Of a stretch of DNA of 64,000 bases, positions 27,816 through 37,679 are shown in pieces. The first letter of the stretch is position 1; every line of letters starts with the position of its first letter. The notes beneath the pieces were generated by a model. That model searched no databases. It was not told where the DNA came from and was given only the letters and a program-made list of their open reading frames with translations. The DNA is from Sediminibacterium ginsengisoli (GTDB taxonomy: Bacteria > Bacteroidota > Bacteroidia > Chitinophagales > Chitinophagaceae). The position numbers and the translations under genes were made by a program. Location: contig CAMBEQ010000011.1 of NCBI GenBank assembly GCA_945865545.1, positions 1 to 64,000 on the forward strand. The letters are read 5' to 3'.

Positions 27816-28487
27816 ATGAATAAATTCATTTTAAGTTGTTGCTTGCTTTTAGGTGTTAACTTTTTAACTATAGCACAAAGTTCCTCACCACATCCTTTTC
27901 AAGAGGAAATAAATGCCTTTGCGAAGGCAGATAGCTTATACAGTCCTGTAAAAAATAGTATTGTATTTGTGGGGAGCTCTTCGTTTAGAATGTGGACGAA
28001 TATTAATGACAACTTTCCTGGATATCCTATCATTAATAGGGGCTTTGGTGGATCTGTTTTAACAGATGTGATTTATTATGCTAAAGAAACGATACTAAAA
28101 TATCAGCCAAAGCAAATTTATATTTATTGTGGTGAAAATGATATTGCTGCAGGCGAAGCTGTTTCATCCGAAATCGTATTAACGCGTTTTAAAGAGCTAT
28201 TTAAAATTATTAGAACCAATTTAAACGCTTCAGTGCCTATTGTATTTGTTTCCCTTAAGCCAAGTGTTGCAAGGTGGAATATGCAAGAACGTATAGTAAA
28301 GACGAATAATCTGATCCAGCAGTATATTGCTACTCAAAAAAATGTATCATTCTTAGATATTCATAGCGCCATGTTGGATGCGAATGGCCAGGTTCTTAAT
28401 GACCTATTTATAGGGGACAACTTGCATATGAATGCAAAAGGCTATCAGATTTGGCAAAAAATAATTGCCCCTACTTTAGTAAAGTAA
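27816..28487 (+). CDS. Secreted SGNH/GDSL hydrolase
   Basis: FVGSSSFRMW, INRGFGGSVLTD, YCGENDIAAG, DNLHMNAKGYQIW. Confidence 0.92.
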   Translation: MNKFILSCCLLLGVNFLTIAQSSSPHPFQEEINAFAKADSLYSPVKNSIVFVGSSSFRMWTNINDNFPGYPIINRGFGGSVLTDVIYYAKETILKYQPKQIYIYCGENDIAAGEAVSSEIVLTRFKELFKIIRTNLNASVPIVFVSLKPSVARWNMQERIVKTNNLIQQYIATQKNVSFLDIHSAMLDANGQVLNDLFIGDNLHMNAKGYQIWQKIIAPTLVK

Positions 28488-28514
28488 TATTTAATAAATG
28501 AAGTCTAAATAGGA

Positions 28515-28676
28515 TCAACTTCCTCTAGAACCACCTGTTTTAATTGGCTTCTTAGTTGTACCTGTAGACTTAGTGTTGGCTTTAGCTATAAATTGAGAAC
28601 TACCACCTTGAAAGTTAGTTTTTGTTGCAGTGGCAGCTTTTTTATCAGCTACTTTCTTGTTAATATGAAATCCCAT
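28515..28676 (-). CDS. Small basic low-complexity protein (53 aa), not in the ORF track
   Basis: My translation: MGFHINKKVADKKAATATKTNFQGGSSQFIAKANTKSTGTTKKPIKTGGSRGS*. Confidence 0.55.
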   Translation of the reverse strand: MGFHINKKVADKKAATATKTNFQGGSSQFIAKANTKSTGTTKKPIKTGGSRGS

Positions 28677-28808
28677 AATTGATTAATTATAGGTTAAAAG
28701 TAATTAATTTTTCTTAAATAATCTCTTATTTCTAATCAAAGTCAAATGGGAGACTCGAATTTTGAGTAACTTCAGAAAGCATTAAGTAATTATAAATTTA
28801 AGCATACT

Positions 28809-29747
28809 ATGAAAAATTCATCCAGAAATAATTTTAGTGGTTTCCCAAATAATCATACTATAAGCCCCAGACGTGATTTTTTAAAACTAAGCAGCTTAGG
28901 TTTATTGGGAACAGCTATGCCTAGTTATGCTAGTTCCTTCTTTTCACCTATCCCTAAATACCCAGCGAAGCTTTCGGTTCAATTGTATACTGTTAGAGAT
29001 CAGTTTTTAAAAGATATCCCCGGTACTTTAAAAAAACTTTCTAATATAGGTTTTAAATATGTAGAAACAGCTTTTTGGCCAGAAGGTATTACCATTGAAC
29101 AAGCAAGCCAATATTTAAATGATGCTGGTTTATTGGTTTCCTCTTGTCACATTGAAATTCCAATGGGAGACAAAAAACAAATTATGTTGGACACGGCGAA
29201 TGCCTTTGGCAGTAATAAAATGATTTGGCATGGTTGGCCCGAGGATAAACGTTATAGTAGTTTAGAAGGAACCAAAGAACTTATCTCCATTTACAATGAA
29301 GCATCCAGATTTGCTAAAGAGAATGGTTTAGAATTTGGATTGCACAATCATTGGTGGGAATATAGAAACAAGGTGGGTGGAAAATTGGTCTATGAAATTT
29401 TATTAGAGGAACTAGATAAAGATATTTTTTTCGAGATGGATACCTATTGGGTGAAAGTGGCTGGACACAATCCAGCAAACATTATTACTAAGCTTGGTAG
29501 TCGCGCTAAATTTTTACATATTAAAGATGGCCCAGCTTTATACAATGACAAATTAGCTATTGACAATCCCGATCCTATGACCGCTGTAGGAAAGGGCACA
29601 CAGAATTTTCCTGCTATTATAAAAGCAGCTAATGGGAATCCCGATTTTTTAGTGATTGAAATGGATAAAACAGCTACAGATGTATTTGAAGCCTTAAAAG
29701 AAAGCTTTGATTATATGATCAATAATAAATTAGCCATTGTTGGGTAA
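28809..29747 (+). CDS. Tat-signal sugar phosphate isomerase/epimerase-like protein
   Basis: SPRRDFLKLSSLGLLG Tat-like signal; FGLHNHWWEYR, FEMDTYWVKVAG, FLHIKDG. Confidence 0.9.
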   Translation: MKNSSRNNFSGFPNNHTISPRRDFLKLSSLGLLGTAMPSYASSFFSPIPKYPAKLSVQLYTVRDQFLKDIPGTLKKLSNIGFKYVETAFWPEGITIEQASQYLNDAGLLVSSCHIEIPMGDKKQIMLDTANAFGSNKMIWHGWPEDKRYSSLEGTKELISIYNEASRFAKENGLEFGLHNHWWEYRNKVGGKLVYEILLEELDKDIFFEMDTYWVKVAGHNPANIITKLGSRAKFLHIKDGPALYNDKLAIDNPDPMTAVGKGTQNFPAIIKAANGNPDFLVIEMDKTATDVFEALKESFDYMINNKLAIVG

Positions 29748-29769
29748 GTACCACTTATTAATCTAAAAA

Positions 29770-30885
29770 CTAAGACACTGTTTTTACATAGTGTACATTA
29801 CGTTCGCTTAAATAGTTCATTATAAAATTAAAGCAGGCTTCGTCCTTGCCCACTAATTCTGGAGGGAAAACACCTTTTTCAGTAAATAAATTATTAGCCA
29901 ACATATTTAAAGCGCCGGTGCAGGTATAGCCTGTGGTACGGCTCATACTACTGGTTTTTGAAATAGCATCATATTCATCGTAAAGCGAATAGCAAATTGT
30001 TTTTCCTTCTCCAGTTACTTTAATAGTCATGATGGTAAACTCGGGTTCGGTAGCGCCTAATTTCCATTGATCAAATAATAAACTAGAAGTAAATCCTAAT
30101 GGAGAAATTTCTTGTCCATTGTATTTGATGGGCGTAGTATTTAAAAATCCAGCTTTAATAAGTGCTTGCATTAAATCAATATGTCCAGGGTATCTTAATG
30201 TTTTTTCTTTCATATTAGGGATATGCCCCATGGTAAATAATATACTTCTTAAGCCATCAGTATTAAATGCTTCTAGCGTACCTACTTGGTCAAAGTCAAT
30301 TAACTCTGCATCACTTAAAGCAGGCTTGGTAACAATACAACCATTTTCGACATAGCGCGCTGGACGTGTATACTCTTCTAAAACATCAATGGGAGAAAAA
30401 GGTGCTTTGTATTCAAATGGTTGAGTTCTCTTTTTTGGTAATCCACCTACCATGCATTCAAAATCTTCAATTTTCATTCTTGCATTGTGATATCCAATGA
30501 TAAAATTACTCATGCCTGGTGCCACGCCACAATCTACAATGGCAGTTACATTGTTTTTTTTTGCCAACGTGTCTAATTGCATGGCATCTTCAGGAAAAAA
30601 AGAAATGTCTACCACATTTTTTTTAGCATTAATCACCGCTTCCAAAGTTTTATAGCCCATAAAGCCAGGGACTGCGGTAATTACATAATCAAAGTTGGCC
30701 AGTAAGTTGGTATAATTTTTATAATCACCCAAATCGGCTTGAACTGTTTTTATATTTTTACTTTTATCAGCTAAGATGGCTAATGAGTTATTACTAATAT
30801 CAAAGGAAGTGACTTCGTTATTTTTTGCAAGGTCAATGGCCATTGCACGACCTACCATACCTGCTCCTAAAATTGCTATTTTCAT
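29770..30885 (-). CDS. Saccharopine dehydrogenase family protein
   Basis: ILGAGMVGRAMAIDLA, AIVDCGVAPGMSN, YTRPARYVENG, GEGKTICYSLYDEYD. Confidence 0.9.
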   Translation of the reverse strand: MKIAILGAGMVGRAMAIDLAKNNEVTSFDISNNSLAILADKSKNIKTVQADLGDYKNYTNLLANFDYVITAVPGFMGYKTLEAVINAKKNVVDISFFPEDAMQLDTLAKKNNVTAIVDCGVAPGMSNFIIGYHNARMKIEDFECMVGGLPKKRTQPFEYKAPFSPIDVLEEYTRPARYVENGCIVTKPALSDAELIDFDQVGTLEAFNTDGLRSILFTMGHIPNMKEKTLRYPGHIDLMQALIKAGFLNTTPIKYNGQEISPLGFTSSLLFDQWKLGATEPEFTIMTIKVTGEGKTICYSLYDEYDAISKTSSMSRTTGYTCTGALNMLANNLFTEKGVFPPELVGKDEACFNFIMNYLSERNVHYVKTVS

Positions 30886-31200
30886 GTTATATATATTTTC
30901 TATTTTTTTAAAGGAAATCGATCACTTGCTTCTTGCTATAAACTTGAAAGGCAAGGTAGTTTAATATGCTTACATGGCCATCGTAAAAAATTAGAAAATT
31001 AAATGTTTTTAGCCAGATTTATTTTTAATAAATATACTTATTTTATTTACCCAGTAACTTATTAATTCACTGAAAATCAATATAATATAATAGTTCTAAT
31101 TCTATTTTTTGTAAGTAGTAGCCACATAAAAAATAGTATACTTATTGTTTTTTTTCTTAGCTTCAATAGGCCTATTTAATTTTTAATTTAAACGATTCAA

Positions 31201-32625
31201 ATGTCTATCAAATCTAATTATTCTGATGGTTTTTTTGATGTAAGTGCTACCCATGGTTTTTTACCTATTAAAGCCCCTCTGGTAAAATTACCTGCGGTGT
31301 ACAATGCTTTACAAGAAGTGCTGGATAAAATGCCGGTGGTTTTAAATGAAAATGAATTTGGATTTTTACACACCATTGATGGTATTGTGGCGCCGGTGAT
31401 GGCTATTAAAAATCACTTAGAGGATGTAGAAAAAGAGCAGGATATTTTTATTTTACAAGCTTTATTTAGATCCTATAGTTTTTTAAGTTCTGCTTATTTA
31501 TTAGAACCTTCCTATCAACAATTTAAGAAAGATGGCAAATATGGTAAAGCAAGAAATTTTTTACCAGCCAATATTGCACAACCTTTTTGCAAAGTGGCAG
31601 AAAAATTAAATGTATTTGCTTGGTTAGATTATCATTATGCTTATTCTTTAGGTAATTATCAAAAACTTGATGACAAAGGCGATTTAAACTGGGAAAATAT
31701 TACGATGTGTAATCGATTTTCTGGTCAACCGGATGAAGTGGGTTTTATTATGTTACATGTTGACATCAATCGTTTTTCTGCTAATTTAGTAGGTACTGTG
31801 ATGCAAACCATTCAAGCATTATACAATGGAGATACATCTGTAGGTTCTTTATTGGAGAAGAATTGGAATACTATGCAACAAATGAATTTGAGAAGAAAAG
31901 AAATGTGGAAGGCCTCAAGATGGCAGCGCTACAACGATTTTAGAATTTTTATTATGGGCGTCAAAGGCAATACTGAATTATTTGGAGAAGGGGTTACCTA
32001 TGAAAATGTTTGGGACGAGCCTAAAGCCTTTAGGGGACAAACGGGTGCCCAAGATGATATAATTCCTATGCAAGATATTTTTTCTGGGGTAATTTTTTAT
32101 TATCCTCAAAACGAATTAACCAAATACTTATTGGACTTACGTTTATATAGACCAAAGTGTGTACAGAATTTCTTCATCGATTTAGAAACCTCTATGAAAG
32201 AAGTTCATCCAAAGGGGTTGATGGGAAAATTATTAGATAATAAGGATATTACTGGACTTTGCTTTTTATTAGGCATTCTAGAAGAAATTTATCACTTTAG
32301 AAATGGACATTGGCAGTTTGTACAAAAGTATATTATGGCCAATACAAAATATGCAATGGCTACTGGAGGCACTCCTATCACATCCTGGATTCCGAATCAA
32401 ATTTTATCGGTCATACACCAAATGGAAGACGTGGCAACAGCCATAAAACAATTAGGTAGTTCTGATAATTCGATTGCCAATGCTTTGTATGAAAAAAATG
32501 TAAGTTTATTACCCACTAAACGTGGATTAATTGATGGACAATTGGCTTTGATTCATAAAAATGATTTTTCTGCTGAAGCTATTTTTGCTTTAAATCAAAA
32601 ATTCGGTTACGACGATACTGAATAG
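31201..32625 (+). CDS. Indoleamine 2,3-dioxygenase-like protein
   Basis: DYHYAYSLGNYQ, YLLDLRLYRPKCVQNFFIDL (IDO-signature-like), GHWQFVQKYIMANTKYAMATGGTPITSWIPNQ (proximal His and TGG-TP loop). Confidence 0.78.
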   Translation: MSIKSNYSDGFFDVSATHGFLPIKAPLVKLPAVYNALQEVLDKMPVVLNENEFGFLHTIDGIVAPVMAIKNHLEDVEKEQDIFILQALFRSYSFLSSAYLLEPSYQQFKKDGKYGKARNFLPANIAQPFCKVAEKLNVFAWLDYHYAYSLGNYQKLDDKGDLNWENITMCNRFSGQPDEVGFIMLHVDINRFSANLVGTVMQTIQALYNGDTSVGSLLEKNWNTMQQMNLRRKEMWKASRWQRYNDFRIFIMGVKGNTELFGEGVTYENVWDEPKAFRGQTGAQDDIIPMQDIFSGVIFYYPQNELTKYLLDLRLYRPKCVQNFFIDLETSMKEVHPKGLMGKLLDNKDITGLCFLLGILEEIYHFRNGHWQFVQKYIMANTKYAMATGGTPITSWIPNQILSVIHQMEDVATAIKQLGSSDNSIANALYEKNVSLLPTKRGLIDGQLALIHKNDFSAEAIFALNQKFGYDDTE

Positions 32626-32717
32626 GAATAATTCCCTACACTTAAATATTAAATTATTTAAATGTTAGATTATGAGACGACGGTAATCGCTACTTGCAAA
32701 CTTGAAACTATCAGGTA

Positions 32718-34181
32718 CTACAACTTATTAATCAAGTGCCCTAGGATATCTTTAAATGAAAAACCTTCAGTTAATTTTTCTTTATTCAATTTTTTATTTT
32801 CGACCAAGGCCCATAAAATAAATTCTTTAATAAAGTAAGCATCTTCCTTACTGGTATCTGGAGCATACTTCTTCATAAGTGCGTCCAAAGGTTTTACTTC
32901 GTCTAATACTTTCTTATATTGCTTTTCATCAAAATCTTCATACAATTCAAACCCGCCTTCTGCTATAAACCATTCAAGTAATTCAGAATAAGCATTTTTT
33001 TCATTTTGCTTTTCTAGTTTACTAATTTTTGGGAATTGGTTTTTAAATAAGGTACTAATTGCCTTTTCTATTAGAAGATTAGCAATGACTTCAGCGCCTT
33101 CTTGCTCTCCTTCGTATACTAGCTCTATTTTTCCGGTAATGGCGGGTATAATGCCCATAAAATCGGATAAGCGCACCGCTGTTTTGGTTAACCCATTTTT
33201 TAAGGCTCTTCTTTCTGCAGCACTTATTAAATTTTCCATGGCAGAAATAGTCATTCTCGCACTCACACCACTTTTAGAATCAATGTATTCACTAGCTCTT
33301 GCTTCAAAACTAATTTGCTCTATAATGTCTTTGGCTAAATTAGGAACATATACCAGCTCCGATTGTACTGCGTTTATTTTAGCTTCTTGTTCTGTAATTT
33401 TTTTAGCAACTGCAATATTTTTAGGGTAATGCGTTAATATTTGGGAACCAATCCTATCTTTTAATGGGGTTACAATACTTCCTCTATTGGTATAATCTTC
33501 GGGGTTGGCGGTAAAAATAAATTGAATGTCTAAATTCATTCTAAGTTTAAAACCTCTAATTTGAATATCGCCTTCTTGTAAGATATTAAATAAAGCCACT
33601 TGAATCCTGGCTTGTAAATCGGGTAGCTCATTAATTACAAAGATGCTTCTGTTGGCTCTAGGGATCATTCCAAAATGAATCACGCGTTCGTCGGCATAAG
33701 ATAATTTTAAATTAGCGGCTTTAATAGGATCTACATCCCCAATAATATCTGCAATGGTAACATCCGGTGTGGCTAGCTTTTCAAAGAAACGTTCGTTGCG
33801 GTGCAACCACTCAATAGGTGTTGCATCTCCTTTTTCACTAATTACATCCTTAGCGAATCGGGAAATGGGAGCTAAAGGATCATCGTTAATTTCAGATCCA
33901 GCTACGAATGGGATATACTCATCCAATAACTGTATCATTAATCGAGCCAATTTTGTTTTGGCTTGTCCTCTTAAGCCCAATAAATTAATATTGTGCTTGG
34001 ATAAAATGGCTCTTTCAATTTCTGGAATAACGGTTTCTTCAAATCCGTGTATACCTTCGAAGGCAGGAATGCCTTCTTTAATTTTAAGAATCAAATTATC
34101 TCTTAATTCATCTTTTATACTTTTACTTTGGTAACCTTGTTTTTTTAAGTCGCCTAAGGTCTTTATTTTTTCAATTTTCAT
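32718..34181 (-). CDS. ChlI/MoxR-like AAA+ ATPase
   Basis: Walker A-like LGLRGQAKTKLARLM; Walker B-like SIFVINELPDLQARIQVALFNILQEGDIQIRGFKLRM; ANPEDYTNRGSIVTPLKDRIGSQI. Confidence 0.88.
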   Translation of the reverse strand: MKIEKIKTLGDLKKQGYQSKSIKDELRDNLILKIKEGIPAFEGIHGFEETVIPEIERAILSKHNINLLGLRGQAKTKLARLMIQLLDEYIPFVAGSEINDDPLAPISRFAKDVISEKGDATPIEWLHRNERFFEKLATPDVTIADIIGDVDPIKAANLKLSYADERVIHFGMIPRANRSIFVINELPDLQARIQVALFNILQEGDIQIRGFKLRMNLDIQFIFTANPEDYTNRGSIVTPLKDRIGSQILTHYPKNIAVAKKITEQEAKINAVQSELVYVPNLAKDIIEQISFEARASEYIDSKSGVSARMTISAMENLISAAERRALKNGLTKTAVRLSDFMGIIPAITGKIELVYEGEQEGAEVIANLLIEKAISTLFKNQFPKISKLEKQNEKNAYSELLEWFIAEGGFELYEDFDEKQYKKVLDEVKPLDALMKKYAPDTSKEDAYFIKEFILWALVENKKLNKEKLTEGFSFKDILGHLINKL

Positions 34182-34200
34182 AAGGAGGTAATTAAACTAT

Positions 34201-35307
34201 TTATTTAAGTTTCTTTTTTCTATTGGTTTCGTAATCTTCAAAAATCATTTCGCCTAATCCTTTCAGCCCTGTGTAAAAAGCTTTTCCTTGATTGGCTTCG
34301 GTAAACGCATTCACAAATTTTTGTAAATAGGGATCCTGCGCAATCATGAAAGTAGTAATAGGAATATGGAGTTTTCGTGCCATCTTGGCTTGGTTGTAAC
34401 ATTTTTCTACTATGTATTGATCCAGTCCATTACTATTCATATAGTAATTACCATCGGCTTCTTTAATACAACTTGGCTTGCCATCTGTGATCATAAAAAT
34501 TTGCTTATTGGTATTTCTTTTTCTTCTTAAAATATCCATGGCCAGCTGCAAACCCGCCACCGTATTGGTATGATAGGGTCCTACTTTTAAATAAGGCAAT
34601 TCTTGAATACTAATGGTCCAAGCATCATCGCCAAAAACTAAAATATCAATGGTGTCTTTAGGATAACGTGTAGTTATTAATTCGGCCAATGCCATAGCTA
34701 CTTTTTTAGCAGGTGTAATTCTGTCTTCTCCATATAATATCATGCTATGACTAATATCAATCATCAACACCGTACTCATTTGTGATTTTTGTTCGGTCTG
34801 TTCTACTACTAAATCTTCTTCTGTCAAATTAAATGTATCAATACCATGATTAATTTGTGCATTTTTGATACTCTCTGTTAAAGAAATATTTTCAATATTG
34901 TCTCCAAAATTAAATTCTTTGAATTCTCCATTTTTTTCATCGCCCTGGCCCAAGGTTTTTGTTTTATGATTTCCCTTACCCGCAGTTTTTAAATCTCCGA
35001 AAATATTATTCAGTGCAGTTTGTCGAATAGCCCTTTCTGTTTTAGCCGTTATTTTTGTTTCTCCATCTCCTCCACCATCTTTAATTTCTTGTTTGACATA
35101 GCCCTTCTTCTTTAAATCTTCTATAAAATCATCAATGGTATATTTTTCATCAGTTAATTTATATTCCACATCCAATTCGCGCATCCAGCTAATGGTTTCG
35201 TCAAAATCGCCAGAAGTGTGCACAATCAATTCCTTGAATATCTCAAACAATCTATCAAAGGGAGATTGCTCTGGTGCTTCGTAAGTTTTAAAGTGAAATC
35301 CTTTCAT
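34201..35307 (-). CDS. von Willebrand factor A (VWA) domain protein
   Basis: MIDISHSMILYGEDRITPAKKVAMALAELI (MIDAS DxSxS) and FMITDGKPS. Confidence 0.9.
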   Translation of the reverse strand: MKGFHFKTYEAPEQSPFDRLFEIFKELIVHTSGDFDETISWMRELDVEYKLTDEKYTIDDFIEDLKKKGYVKQEIKDGGGDGETKITAKTERAIRQTALNNIFGDLKTAGKGNHKTKTLGQGDEKNGEFKEFNFGDNIENISLTESIKNAQINHGIDTFNLTEEDLVVEQTEQKSQMSTVLMIDISHSMILYGEDRITPAKKVAMALAELITTRYPKDTIDILVFGDDAWTISIQELPYLKVGPYHTNTVAGLQLAMDILRRKRNTNKQIFMITDGKPSCIKEADGNYYMNSNGLDQYIVEKCYNQAKMARKLHIPITTFMIAQDPYLQKFVNAFTEANQGKAFYTGLKGLGEMIFEDYETNRKKKLK

Positions 35308-35458
35308 TATTTTCGCAAATAGGCGGGTGTAAATTTACTTGTAAAAACCCATTATAGAACAATTTGTTTAAGGTCGGCAAGAGGCCTATACTAAAATAAA
35401 AAACAAAGCGCATTAATAAGCCAAGAACACCTATTTTTGGCTCTTAAAAATATAAATC

Positions 35459-35683
35459 ATGGCTACTAAAATTACTATTAACAATAATGGGTCTTTGAAA
35501 ATTGAAGGCGATTTTACCATTGAAGATCGCACTGGAAATAAGTACGATTTGGCTGGAAGAGAAGTAATCGGATTATGTCGTTGCGGCTTAAGTAAAAACA
35601 AACCTTTTTGCGATGGTGCGCATAATGGCAACTTTACGCATGAAGCAACTGCTTTTGCGCTACCTCCAAAAAAGACGGTTTAA
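35459..35683 (+). CDS. CDGSH iron-sulfur domain protein
   Basis: [17 protein letters not shown]. Confidence 0.95.
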   Translation: MATKITINNNGSLKIEGDFTIEDRTGNKYDLAGREVIGLCRCGLSKNKPFCDGAHNGNFTHEATAFALPPKKTV

Positions 35684-35711
35684 TTCTAGCCTAAATAGTA
35701 TTGCAGTAAAC

Positions 35712-36761
35712 TTAGCTTTTTAAACTAGCTAAGTCAATCACGAATCGATATTTTACATCGCCTTTTAACATTCTTGCATAAGCTTCATTGATGCCTTGCA
35801 TTTTAATTATTTCAATGTCTGAAACAATATTATGTTCGGCACAATAGTCTAGCATTTCTTGAGTTTCTTGCATTCCTCCAATACATGAACCTATTACACT
35901 GCGTCTGTTGGTAACTAAAGAAAAAGGCTGAACCTTTGGTGATTCTATGGGAAGTCCTACCACCATTAATTTTCCGTTGGTGGCTAATAAATTTAAATAG
36001 CTTGTATAGTCATGATTTGCAGAAATGGCATCTAAAATAACATCAAAATAACTATTGTACTTTTTCATAGCTGCTGCATCGGTGCTTAATAAAAAGTGCG
36101 TAGCCCCTAATTTTTTGGCATCTGCTTCTTTGGAAGGAGAAGTACTTATAACCGTCACTTCAGCACCAAATGAAACAGCAAATTTTACACCCATATGACC
36201 TAGTCCACCCAAACCCACTACCGCTACTTTCATTCCTTTTTTAACGCCGGCAAATACCAATGGAGAATAAGTGGTAATGCCTGCACACAATAAAGGAGCC
36301 ACCGCGGCTAAGTCTAATTTAGGTGAAATATGGAAAGTATATCTTTGGTCCACTACAATTTGAGTAGAGTAGCCACCCATGGTAATGCCTGCTCCGTTTC
36401 TTTCCTTTGCATTATAGGTTCCTGTCATTCCTTCGTCACAATATTGTTCTAAACTTTCTTGACAGTTTTTACAAGTTCTGCAACTATCTACCATTACCCC
36501 TACACCGGCCAAGTCACCTACTTTAAATTTACTTGCACCACTACCTACAGCAGTTACTTTACCTACAATTTCATGTCCGGGTACCATGGGGTAAACAGAA
36601 CCACCCCATTCGTTTTTTGCTTGGTGTAAATCGCTATGGCAAACACCACAATATAAAATTTCCACTTGCACATCGTTTTCGCCAAGGGTTCTTCTGTCAA
36701 ATGAATAAGCTTCTAAGGGAGTACTAGCGCTTAATGCAGCGTATGATTTGGTATTGGGCAT
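35712..36761 (-). CDS. Zinc-dependent NAD(P)-dependent alcohol dehydrogenase
   Basis: CGVCHSDLHQAKNEWGGSVYPMVPGHEIVGKV; GLGGLGHMGVKFA. Confidence 0.95.
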   Translation of the reverse strand: MPNTKSYAALSASTPLEAYSFDRRTLGENDVQVEILYCGVCHSDLHQAKNEWGGSVYPMVPGHEIVGKVTAVGSGASKFKVGDLAGVGVMVDSCRTCKNCQESLEQYCDEGMTGTYNAKERNGAGITMGGYSTQIVVDQRYTFHISPKLDLAAVAPLLCAGITTYSPLVFAGVKKGMKVAVVGLGGLGHMGVKFAVSFGAEVTVISTSPSKEADAKKLGATHFLLSTDAAAMKKYNSYFDVILDAISANHDYTSYLNLLATNGKLMVVGLPIESPKVQPFSLVTNRRSVIGSCIGGMQETQEMLDYCAEHNIVSDIEIIKMQGINEAYARMLKGDVKYRFVIDLASLKS

Positions 36762-36880
36762 GATTTTTATTTTTGAGTGCTAAAGTTAAGTAGGTATTTA
36801 CAGAGCACCTAGAAATTTCTTCTTTTTATATGGTATTCTTATATTAATTTTAGTGGACTTTATAGTACAATGATTTTTAT

Positions 36881-37540
36881 ATGATTCAAGCTACCACCCT
36901 CCAATTTCTAAAAGCGATTAAAAAGAACAACAATAGAGAATGGTTTGAAAAGAATAGGCCAAAGTATGAATCTGCAAAACAGGATTATTTGCAATTTGTC
37001 ACAGAGGTGCTTAACGGCATTAAAAAATCTGACTCATCACTTCAGTTTTTAGAACCCAAACAATGTGTTTTTAGAATACATAGAGACGCTCGGTTTAGTA
37101 AAAATAAAGACCCTTATAAAACTAATTTTGGAGCAAGTTTTAGTTGTGGTGCAAAAAAAATTGATACTGCAGGTTATTATTTTCATTTAGAACCTGGCGC
37201 CTGCTTTATTGGCGGCGGCTTTTGGTTTCCTATGGCGCCAGAATTAAATAAGATTAGACAAGAAATGGATTATGGCTTTAAAGAATTTAAATCAATAATT
37301 AACGAAAAAAAATTTAAAGCTACTTATGGAGGCATCAATGAAACAGATAAATTGGTGAGGCCTCCTAAAGGCTATGAAGCAGAAAATCCTGCGATTGAAT
37401 ATTTAAAATTAAAGAATTTTACCGCTACTATGGAAATAAGCGATGCAGATGTTTTAAATAAAAATCTTATAAAAAAAGTGATTAGTTCATTTGAAACATT
37501 GTCTCCATTGGTTCATTTTTTAAACAAGGCGATTCTATAG
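36881..37540 (+). CDS. DUF2461 domain protein
   Basis: NNNREWFEKNRPKYESAKQDYLQFV, FRIHRDARFSKNKDPYKTNFGASFS. Confidence 0.92.
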   Translation: MIQATTLQFLKAIKKNNNREWFEKNRPKYESAKQDYLQFVTEVLNGIKKSDSSLQFLEPKQCVFRIHRDARFSKNKDPYKTNFGASFSCGAKKIDTAGYYFHLEPGACFIGGGFWFPMAPELNKIRQEMDYGFKEFKSIINEKKFKATYGGINETDKLVRPPKGYEAENPAIEYLKLKNFTATMEISDADVLNKNLIKKVISSFETLSPLVHFLNKAIL

Positions 37541-37679
37541 CAAAAACTGTCCATTAAGGAATTAGAAAAGGGTTACCCCATTTTTTATCTACATAAACAT
37601 TTGTTCCAGCAAGTGTTTATATTTAACCAATTTTTATAAAATAGGTGCGGAAAAGAACGAAAGTAAGTGGGAAGGGCTT

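Noticed and set aside
32718-34134. Plus-strand ORFs (33085-33429, 33754-34134) inside the AAA ATPase
   Set aside because: Shadow ORFs antisense to a strongly conserved ATPase.
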